A stretch of DNA of 64,000 bases, from NCBI GenBank assembly GCA_030654015.1, contig JAURYI010000002.1:1-64000 (forward strand), given 5' to 3'. A program made the translations under genes and the position numbers. This stretch comes from Methylococcales bacterium. Lineage in GTDB: Bacteria; Pseudomonadota; Gammaproteobacteria; Methylococcales; Methylomonadaceae. Below, one piece after another: positions 17,636-24,895 of this stretch (position 1 is the stretch's first letter; every line of letters starts with the position of its first letter). The notes beneath the pieces are model-generated. The model saw only the letters and a list, made by a program, of their open reading frames with translations, had not been told where the DNA came from and made no database searches.

Positions 17636-20600
17636 AGTATAGCCGCACTGAATTGGCTAATATTGCCCGCGAATTCAACAAAATATTTCCGATGCCCGTG
17701 TTACTGCTGATAAAACATGGCGACCGTCTCACCCTCGCTATTGTCCATCGTCGTTTAAACAAACAAAATGCCGATAAAGACGTATTGGAAAAAGTCACCC
17801 TGATTAAAGACATTAGCATCGAAAATACACACCGAGCGCATATTGAAATCCTGCATGACTTAAGCCTAGCAAAACTACGCGACACGCACCATTTCACCAA
17901 TTTTGTTGAACTGCACAAAGCATGGCAAAAAACCTTAGACACTAACGCACTGAATAAACGCTTTTACAAAGAATTATCCAACTGGTATTTCTGGGCAAGC
18001 AAACACGTTTATTTTCCTGACGCTGAAGCCGAAGCCTTAAAAGGTGGCATTTTTGCTGATTCTGAAAAAGTCCACGAACACAATGCTAAAAACTTAATTC
18101 GTTTACTAACCCGCTTGCTGTTTGTTTGGTTTATCAAAGAAAAACACCTGATTCCCGATGAATTATTCAAAGAAAACTGGTTAAAAAATCAACTTAAACA
18201 CTTTAATCCACAAGCGACTACGCTAGCGACGCAAGGCAATGAAAGCCACTATTACCGCGCTGTGTTACAAAACCTGTTTTTTGCAACGCTGAATCAAACA
18301 CGCGGCAAACGCGAATTTCGTAAAGATGGACAACACCGCAACATCACCAATTTGCTACGCTATAAAAACTACTTTAACGACCCAGACGCATTCGTAAAGT
18401 TACTTGAAGCCGTTGTACCGTTTATGAATGGCGGCTTGTTTGAATGCTTGGATAAAGTCGTGCCTGATAAAAAAGGCAAACAAGGCGGCGATGTGATTGC
18501 CTACGAAGACGGTTTTTCTGACCGTGCCGACAACATCCTAAAAGTCCCTGATTTTATTTTTTTCGGCACACACAAACAGGTTGATTTAAGCGCGGAGTTA
18601 GGCAATAAAAGCAAATCGGTCGAAATCAAAGGGCTGATTGATTTATTACAATCGTATAAATTCACCATCAGTGAAAACACCCCGATTGAAGAAGACATAG
18701 CCCTAGACCCCGAATTATTAGGGCAAGTATTTGAAAACCTGCTTGCCAGTTACAATCCTGAAACAGGGGTAACAGCGCGTAAACAAACGGGCAGTTTTTA
18801 TACCCCGCGTGAAATCGTCAACTACATGATTGATGAATCCCTGTTAGCGTATTTTGGAGGTCAGGCTTTGCCTGACGGTCAAGCGGAGCTTGACCTCCCG
18901 CGTGATGGAGGTCAGGCTTTGCCTGACGGTCAAGCAAAGCTTGACCTCCTGCGGGATTTGTTGAGTTATAACAGCACGGGAAATCCTTTCAACCCCGCCG
19001 CAACGCAAGTATTAATTCACGCTATCGACAACTGCAAAATTTTAGACCCTGCTTGTGGTTCTGGCGCGTTTCCGATGGGCATATTGCATAAACTGGTACA
19101 TTGCTTACACAAACTCGACCCTGATAATAAACAATGGCAAGCGGTGCAACGGGCAAAAATACTGCACGATACCCAAACAGCGATGAGCATTGAGGACAAC
19201 AAAGAACTCAGCGACAAACTCAAAGAAATCAACAACGCCTTTGACAGTGCGGTCAATCATCCCGACTATGCGCGAAAATTATTTTTAATTGAAAACTGCA
19301 TTTACGGTATCGATATACAAGCCATTGCCATACAAATCAGCAAACTACGGTTTTTTATCTCCTTAGTCGTCGATCAAATCGTTAATTCTGATAAAGATAA
19401 TTTCGGTATTTTGCCACTGCCCAATTTAGAAACCAAGTTTGTCGCGGCGAATACCTTAATCGGCATTGAAAAACCCAAAGCGCAACGCAGTCTATTTGAT
19501 AACACCGACATTGAAGCTTTGGAAAATGAATTAAAAGACGTGCGGCATCGTTTATTCAGTGCCAAAACGCCCCGAACCAAACGGGAATTACGCGCTAAAG
19601 ATGAAGCCTTGCGTGAACAAATCGGTGCGTTATTGATTCAAGATGGTTGGCAAGCAGGCACGGCTAGCCAACTTGCGGGATGGAGTCCTTATGACCAAAA
19701 TGCCAGCAGCGGATTTTTTGATAGTGAATGGATGTTTGGATTTAAACACTTTGATATTGTCATTGGTAATCCGCCTTATGTTCAGGTTAAAAAAGGAATT
19801 TTCAGTGAGTCGCAATTTCCATATTCGGAAGGCAAAGACAAAGGTAAACAAAATTTATACAAAGTTTTCACTGAACAGTCGTTTAATTTAATTAAAAATG
19901 GTGGAGTTGCATCACTGATTGTACAAAGTTCTTTAATGGCTGACGTGTCATCACAATACACTCGTGAATTGTTATTAACAAAAACTAAAATTAGCTTTTT
20001 TATTGAATTCCCTAAAAAATCAAGTAATGCTGACGGACAAGTTTTTGAAAATGTTTTACAAGGAACTTGCGTATATTTGTTTAGAAAAGAACAGCCAGAT
20101 GAAAAAACATCGTTCAATGTATCAATAAACAATGACGTTACAACAATTAACGATCTGATTTTTGATAGTCTGAATCAAAGCGAACTTATCAAAATTTATC
20201 CAAATGGATTTTTTATCCCATTAGTAATGCCTAATGAGTTTAACCTTGCTCAAAACGTATTCAACAAATCGAAACCACTTTCTGAATTTATTACAGGTAT
20301 TAAAAAAGGCGATATAAGCTCAGACACAGATAAAAAATTATTTTTTGAAAAAGTAGAAGGTTACAAGTTAATCAGAGGAAATAATATTCAACGATATTTT
20401 TGTAAATCAGGTTTTGATTTTGTCCAAATCAATGACAAAACAGAATTAATGAAAAAAAAGAATCATGAACAGTCAATTATTGCATTTCAAAATATCACTG
20501 GAACGGTTGATTTACATAGAATTCATAGTTGCTTATTTGAAAAACAAGATGATTTGATTTTTTTAGATACGACAATAAAGGTTTATGTGAAAGAAAATGC

Positions 20601-20925
20601 AAATTCAAAATTTTTGCTTGCCTGTATTAATTCATCGTTAATGGATTGGTATTTTAGAAAAACAAGCACAAATAACCATGTTAACGGTTATGAAATTAAA
20701 GAGTTGCCCATTCCCAAAATCCCCCCCAACCAACAACAACCCTTCATCGATCTAGTGGATAAAATCCTTGCGGCTAAACAGTCTGGAGGTCAGGCTTTGC
20801 CTGACTGTCAGGCAAAGCCTGACCTCCATGCGTGGGAGCGTGAAATAGATTCCTTGGTTTATGCGTTGTATGGTTTGACCGATGCAGAAATAGCCATTGT
20901 GGAGGGGAGGTCAGGCTCTGCCTGA
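17605..20925 (+). CDS. Eco57I-type adenine DNA methyltransferase, probably 5' truncated
   Basis: A large N6-adenine DNA methyltransferase with target recognition region, from the type IIG/PglX-like group. It shows motif X (TGSFYTPREIVNYMID), the SAM-binding DPACGSG at residue 481 and the catalytic NPPY at residue 722, followed by a TaqI-C-like specificity domain. The C-terminal LVYALYGLTDAEIAIVE is a typical family ending. The open frame begins with TTG inside a palindromic repeat. The first conserved segment (YSRTELANIAREFNK) follows at once and reads like the middle of a domain, so the native N-terminus is probably missing. Palindromes are translated in frame at residues 418-451 (two units) and about 1061-1075, and a third, in another frame, supplies the stop. 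Activity is uncertain. Confidence 0.85.
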   Translation: MPDCQAKPDLQYSRTELANIAREFNKIFPMPVLLLIKHGDRLTLAIVHRRLNKQNADKDVLEKVTLIKDISIENTHRAHIEILHDLSLAKLRDTHHFTNFVELHKAWQKTLDTNALNKRFYKELSNWYFWASKHVYFPDAEAEALKGGIFADSEKVHEHNAKNLIRLLTRLLFVWFIKEKHLIPDELFKENWLKNQLKHFNPQATTLATQGNESHYYRAVLQNLFFATLNQTRGKREFRKDGQHRNITNLLRYKNYFNDPDAFVKLLEAVVPFMNGGLFECLDKVVPDKKGKQGGDVIAYEDGFSDRADNILKVPDFIFFGTHKQVDLSAELGNKSKSVEIKGLIDLLQSYKFTISENTPIEEDIALDPELLGQVFENLLASYNPETGVTARKQTGSFYTPREIVNYMIDESLLAYFGGQALPDGQAELDLPRDGGQALPDGQAKLDLLRDLLSYNSTGNPFNPAATQVLIHAIDNCKILDPACGSGAFPMGILHKLVHCLHKLDPDNKQWQAVQRAKILHDTQTAMSIEDNKELSDKLKEINNAFDSAVNHPDYARKLFLIENCIYGIDIQAIAIQISKLRFFISLVVDQIVNSDKDNFGILPLPNLETKFVAANTLIGIEKPKAQRSLFDNTDIEALENELKDVRHRLFSAKTPRTKRELRAKDEALREQIGALLIQDGWQAGTASQLAGWSPYDQNASSGFFDSEWMFGFKHFDIVIGNPPYVQVKKGIFSESQFPYSEGKDKGKQNLYKVFTEQSFNLIKNGGVASLIVQSSLMADVSSQYTRELLLTKTKISFFIEFPKKSSNADGQVFENVLQGTCVYLFRKEQPDEKTSFNVSINNDVTTINDLIFDSLNQSELIKIYPNGFFIPLVMPNEFNLAQNVFNKSKPLSEFITGIKKGDISSDTDKKLFFEKVEGYKLIRGNNIQRYFCKSGFDFVQINDKTELMKKKNHEQSIIAFQNITGTVDLHRIHSCLFEKQDDLIFLDTTIKVYVKENANSKFLLACINSSLMDWYFRKTSTNNHVNGYEIKELPIPKIPPNQQQPFIDLVDKILAAKQSGGQALPDCQAKPDLHAWEREIDSLVYALYGLTDAEIAIVEGRSGSA
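18856..18957. repeat. Two tandem palindrome units inside the methyltransferase gene
   Basis: Two 51-bp units, each a 43-bp palindrome (18856-18898 and 18907-18949) plus an 8-bp tail. The right arms carry the variant AAGC..GCTTGACCTCC. They are translated in frame as two 17-residue units, GGQALPDGQAELDLPRD and GGQALPDGQAKLDLLRD, placed between motif X and motif I of the methyltransferase. Confidence 0.95.
20785..20827. repeat. 43-bp palindrome inside the methyltransferase gene, near its end
   Basis: Identical in sequence to the copy at 17593-17635. It is translated in the same frame as the other internal copies (GGQALPDCQAKPDL) and lies just ahead of the conserved C-terminal WEREIDSLVYALYGL segment. 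Confidence 0.95.
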
Positions 20926-20950
20926 TAGGGTCAAGCAAAGCTTGACCTCC
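20906..20950. repeat. 45-bp palindrome variant ending the methyltransferase gene
   Basis: Begins GGAGGTCAGGCTCTGCCTGA and ends GCTTGACCTCC, with two extra central bases. It is entered in a different frame from the internal copies, and its TGA at 20923-20925 is the methyltransferase stop. The RAYT gene starts nine bases after it. Confidence 0.93.
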
Positions 20951-20958
20951 TGATTACT

Positions 20959-21492
20959 ATGCTGAAAAAACAAGCCCATCGACCCGCACATTTATTATTG
21001 GATCATAGCCCTTATTTTATTACTGCCAGCACCCATGAAAAACGCCCCTTATTAAATGACATAATAAAAATTCAATTATTAGCTATTCTGCGGCAAGAAT
21101 TTGAACGCTGTTTATGGCGGTTTGACCATTGGGTTATTTTAAATAATCATTATCATATTATGGTACACAGCCATAAAGGTGAAGACTTAGGCAAGATAAT
21201 AGGACGGGCGCATTATAAATCAGGGCAGATCATTCGAGAACGTCATGCTGAACTTCCTCATGTTTGGTGGAATTATTGGGATTATTGTCCACGCGATGAA
21301 AAGGATTATTTTATTCGGCTAAATTATTTATTTAATAATCCGATTAAACATGGTTATGTGAATAACTTACGCTATTATCCTTATTCCAGTTTTAATACGA
21401 TGCTAGAAAAACAGGGGCGTGAATTATTAGCCAAGCAATTTAAAGAATATGATGATTATAAAACATTGGTTTTGGATGAAGATGAATTTTAA
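20959..21492 (+). CDS. REP-associated tyrosine transposase (RAYT, IS200-like Y1 family)
   Basis: A 177-residue single-strand DNA transposase of the HUH superfamily. The metal-binding HYH motif is at residues 64-66 (NNHYHIMVHS), and the likely nucleophilic tyrosine is Tyr123 in LNYLFNNPIKHGY, the typical RAYT helix. Known RAYTs bind and process REP hairpins that flank their own gene. Here palindromes of the 43-bp family flank it at 20906-20950 and 21500-21583, so it is the natural candidate for spreading them. It lies between the methyltransferase and helicase genes of the inserted module. Confidence 0.9.
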   Translation: MLKKQAHRPAHLLLDHSPYFITASTHEKRPLLNDIIKIQLLAILRQEFERCLWRFDHWVILNNHYHIMVHSHKGEDLGKIIGRAHYKSGQIIRERHAELPHVWWNYWDYCPRDEKDYFIRLNYLFNNPIKHGYVNNLRYYPYSSFNTMLEKQGRELLAKQFKEYDDYKTLVLDEDEF

Positions 21493-21499
21493 TTACTCA

Positions 21500-21583
21500 G
21501 GAGGTCAGGTTTTGCCTGATTGTCATTTTTACTGTCAAGCAAAGCTTGACCTCCATGTTACTGTCAGGCAGAGCCTGACCTCC
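21500..21583. repeat. Palindrome and an extra half unit behind the RAYT gene
   Basis: A diverged full unit at 21500-21554 (left arm GGAGGTCAGGTTTTGCCTGA, longer AT-rich centre, right arm GTCAAGCAAAGCTTGACCTCC) is followed by a lone right arm at 21563-21583 (GTCAGGCAGAGCCTGACCTCC). It fills the space between RAYT and the helicase gene and probably serves as the right-hand RAYT-flanking repeat. Confidence 0.9.
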
Positions 21584-21603
21584 AATAACGGAGTCTGACT
21601 TCG

Positions 21604-24600
21604 ATGATACGCGATAATTATCAGCACGGTACGGTCGGTGAGTTTCTCAAGGATACCCTGTTGCCCGATTCTGAGGTGGCGATTGTGTCTGCCTATTTCA
21701 CTTTATATGCTTACCATGCGTTAAAAAACAGGCTGGATGGTATTGAGCATTTGCGGTTTTTATTTGGTGAGCCGACCTTTATTCATGCAAATGACAGCAA
21801 GTTACACTACCGTGATTTTAAAATCGAGGATGAACAGCTTGTTATCGCGCTGAAAGAGCGGTTAAGTCAACATCAGATTGCCAAGCAATGCGCGGACTGG
21901 TTACGCGCTAAGGCGGATATTCGTTCGATGGTGAAACCGAATTTTCTGCACGGTAAGCTGTATCACATCACTCAAGCCAGTGGCATAGAAAAGGCGATTG
22001 TCGGTAGTTCTAATTTTACCGTAAATGGTTTAGGACTGGGCGGTAGTAAGAATATTGAGTTGAATGTCATTATTGACAGTGACCGTGATAGAGCGGCATT
22101 GAAAGCATGGTTTGATAAGCTGTGGAATGATGAGACTGGCTTGGTACAGGATGTTAAGGCGGAGGTGTTGCGTTATTTGGAGCAGTTTTATCGGGATAAC
22201 AGTCCGCAATTTATTTATTTAAAAACGCTTTATCATTTGTTTGCCGATACCATTGCCGAGCAGGAAAATAATTTGGCGATTGCGGAAAAAATCGGTTTTT
22301 ATGACACACAAATCTGGCAATGTTTGTATGATTTTCAAAAAGATGGCGTTAAAGCGGCGATTAATAAAATCATTAAACACAACGGCTGTATTATTGCCGA
22401 TAGTGTGGGTTTAGGAAAAACCTTTGAAGCCTTGGCGGTGATTAAATACTTTGAATGTCGCGGTGATAGGGTGTTATTAATCTGCCCGAAAAATCTGAGT
22501 AACAATTGGACGCTGTATCAGGCACGGCAAAATCACGCGGCAAATTCTTTGAAAAAAGACCGTTTTGATTATACGGTGTTGCATCATACTGATTTAGGCA
22601 GAACGACAGGGAAATCCAGTGCTAATGGCATAGCGTTAAGTAATTTTCACTGGGGAGCTTATGATTTAGTGGTGATTGATGAATCGCATAATTTTCGCGG
22701 CAATCCTTTGGAAAAAACTACCGCTAATGGCGATAAGGTATTAAATCGAGCGAAATGGTTGTTGGATGAAATTATTAAATCGGGTGTGAAAACTAAGGTG
22801 TTATTGCTGTCCGCTACACCTGTTAATAATAATTTACGCGATTTAAGCAATCAGATTGCGTTAATTACCGAAGGCAAAGAAGACGCACTGAGTGATTTTC
22901 AGATTAAAAATATCACGCAAACCCTGAAAACTGCACAAAATCAATTTACTAATTGGGCAGATGCTAAAAAGAACCCGCAGCGAAATATGAAACAATTACT
23001 GGCTACGTTGGATGCTGGGTTTTTTACTATTTTAAATGAATTAACCATTGCTCGCTCACGCCGACATATTCAGCATTTTTATGATCTGGAAGCGGAGATT
23101 GGACAATTTCCAGAACGTAATAAACCGTTGTCTGTGTATGTCGATATTGATACAGAACACGGTTTTCCCAGTTATGAAGTATTGAATCAACAAATTCTCG
23201 GCTATAAACTGGCGATTTTTAATCCGTCTGCTTATTTAAAAGTAGAGCAACAAGCTAAATATCACGCTACGTTGGGTAAGCAGCGTGAGCATAATTTAGT
23301 CGGTATGATGCAGGTGAATTTTCTTAAACGACTGGAAAGTTCAATTGCGTCTTTTACGTTGTCTTTAAAGCGAACCATCGCCAAAATTGCTGATATAGAA
23401 CATAAAATTATAGCTTTTCAAGGAGGTCAGGCTTTGCCTGACAGTCAGGCAGAGCCTGACCTCCAGAATCAGGCAAAGCTTGACCTCCTGCTTGACGATG
23501 AATTAGACGAAGACTGGGTAGGTCAAAAATTAAAATTTAATCTGGCTGATCTTGAGTTGGATAATTGGCTGTTTGATTTACGGCAAGATCAATTGGCATT
23601 AAAGACTTTGCTTAAAAATGCGCTAACGATTACCCCAGAGCGTGATGCGAAACTGCATAAATTAAAATGTTTAATTAGTGAAAAAATCGCTCAGCCCATT
23701 AATGCCGATAATAAAAAAATTATTATTTTCACCGCGTTTGCAGATACGGCGATTTATCTGCATGAACACTTAAGTGCATGGTATGCCAGCGAATTTAATT
23801 TACATTGTGCGTTGATTTGTGGCAACAGTACCAAAACCAGTTATGGTAAAAATGATTACAACAGTATTTTGACGCATTTCTCACCACGCGCAAAACAACG
23901 CACTGGAATAGAAACGGCTGAAATTGACTTATTAATTGCGACTGATTGCATCAGCGAAGGGCAAAACTTACAAGACTGTGACTATTTAATTAATTACGAC
24001 ATTCATTGGAATCCAGTACGCATTATTCAACGCTTTGGACGTATAGACCGCTTAGGTAGTCAAAATACTTGCATTCAATTAGTTAATTTTTGGCCCACTA
24101 AAGAACTGGATAACTATATTAATTTAAAAGCGCGAGTCGAAGCGCGTATGGCGTTGGTTGATGCCAGTGCAACGGGTGAAGATAATTTACTGACTATCGA
24201 AGAAGAAATAGACAGTGAATTAAAATACCGTCATCAACAGTTGGAAAAATTGAAGCATGAAGTGTTAGACCTTGAAGATATGGATGAATCTTTATCACTG
24301 ACAGATTTTAACCTAGCCGATTTCAAGCATGAATTATTGAATCAGTTTGATAATCAGCGTCAGCAACTTCTCAACGCCCCGCTAGGTTTATACGCGCTGG
24401 TATCCGCTCAGAATGGAATGCCATCGGGTGTGATTTTTTGTTTACGACAAACAGCCCAACACGATAATAATCAAAAAATAAATCCTTTAACGCCGTATTT
24501 TCTGGTCTATATCGGTGACAATGGCACGGTGCATTATCACTACAGCCACGTTAAACAAATTTTAGAAATTTTTAAAACCTTGTGTGACGATAAAGAACAC

Positions 24601-24876
24601 GCTTGTGAAACCTTGTGCCAGTTATTTAATCAGCAAACCCAAAACGGTGCGGATATGAGTCATTACAGCGAGTTATTGAACCTAGCGGTCGCTGAATTAG
24701 TGACGGTGGTAAAAAATAAGGGTCAACAAAGTGTATTATCGGGACGCGGGGGCGTATTAATGCCAGAGAAAAAACAGGTCAATTCACTAGCGGATTTTGA
24801 GTTAATAACGTGGTTGATTATTCATGGAGGTCAGGCTTTGCCTGACAGTCAGGCAAAGCCTGACCTCCAACCGTAA
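21604..24876 (+). CDS. Phospholipase D-like nuclease fused to SNF2-type helicase
   Basis: A 1090-residue restriction-type protein. Residues 1-180 are a PLD-like nuclease domain with HGK (His116, Lys118) and GSSN (134-137). Residues 240-900 are an SF2/SNF2 helicase with Walker A ADSVGLGKT (265-273), DESH (359-362), motif III LLSATPVNN and motif VI QRFGRIDRLGSQN. It is likely the ATP-dependent nuclease partner of the methyltransferase upstream, resembling R.NgoAVII/R.CglI in domain order. A palindrome and a half unit are translated in frame from about residue 607 to 629, and another forms the last residues after DFELITWLII, replacing the native stop. The frame is otherwise intact. Confidence 0.88.
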   Translation: MIRDNYQHGTVGEFLKDTLLPDSEVAIVSAYFTLYAYHALKNRLDGIEHLRFLFGEPTFIHANDSKLHYRDFKIEDEQLVIALKERLSQHQIAKQCADWLRAKADIRSMVKPNFLHGKLYHITQASGIEKAIVGSSNFTVNGLGLGGSKNIELNVIIDSDRDRAALKAWFDKLWNDETGLVQDVKAEVLRYLEQFYRDNSPQFIYLKTLYHLFADTIAEQENNLAIAEKIGFYDTQIWQCLYDFQKDGVKAAINKIIKHNGCIIADSVGLGKTFEALAVIKYFECRGDRVLLICPKNLSNNWTLYQARQNHAANSLKKDRFDYTVLHHTDLGRTTGKSSANGIALSNFHWGAYDLVVIDESHNFRGNPLEKTTANGDKVLNRAKWLLDEIIKSGVKTKVLLLSATPVNNNLRDLSNQIALITEGKEDALSDFQIKNITQTLKTAQNQFTNWADAKKNPQRNMKQLLATLDAGFFTILNELTIARSRRHIQHFYDLEAEIGQFPERNKPLSVYVDIDTEHGFPSYEVLNQQILGYKLAIFNPSAYLKVEQQAKYHATLGKQREHNLVGMMQVNFLKRLESSIASFTLSLKRTIAKIADIEHKIIAFQGGQALPDSQAEPDLQNQAKLDLLLDDELDEDWVGQKLKFNLADLELDNWLFDLRQDQLALKTLLKNALTITPERDAKLHKLKCLISEKIAQPINADNKKIIIFTAFADTAIYLHEHLSAWYASEFNLHCALICGNSTKTSYGKNDYNSILTHFSPRAKQRTGIETAEIDLLIATDCISEGQNLQDCDYLINYDIHWNPVRIIQRFGRIDRLGSQNTCIQLVNFWPTKELDNYINLKARVEARMALVDASATGEDNLLTIEEEIDSELKYRHQQLEKLKHEVLDLEDMDESLSLTDFNLADFKHELLNQFDNQRQQLLNAPLGLYALVSAQNGMPSGVIFCLRQTAQHDNNQKINPLTPYFLVYIGDNGTVHYHYSHVKQILEIFKTLCDDKEHACETLCQLFNQQTQNGADMSHYSELLNLAVAELVTVVKNKGQQSVLSGRGGVLMPEKKQVNSLADFELITWLIIHGGQALPDSQAKPDLQP
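23422..23488. repeat. Palindrome plus half unit inside the helicase gene
   Basis: A full 43-bp unit (23422-23464) followed by a lone right arm ending at 23488. It is translated in the standard frame (GGQALPDSQAEPDL, then NQAKLDLLL) between two helical segments of the helicase, and is probably a surface loop. Confidence 0.93.
24826..24868. repeat. 43-bp palindrome, right edge of the inserted module
   Basis: Same as the left-edge copy except that the central base is A. It is translated as the C-terminal tail of the helicase (GGQALPDSQAKPDLQP and stop). The efflux pump gene begins 27 bases later. Confidence 0.95.
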
Positions 24877-24895
24877 AATATACAAAAGACATACC

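Noticed and set aside
17605-24876. DISARM or BREX system
   Set aside because: Methylase and helicase with PLD domain are present, but no DUF1998 proteins, PglZ, BrxC or other required genes.
24824-24895. Upstream start for the RND pump inside the palindrome (MEVRLCLTVRQ)
   Set aside because: This is merely the other open frame of the palindrome. The family-standard N-terminus begins at ATG 24896.
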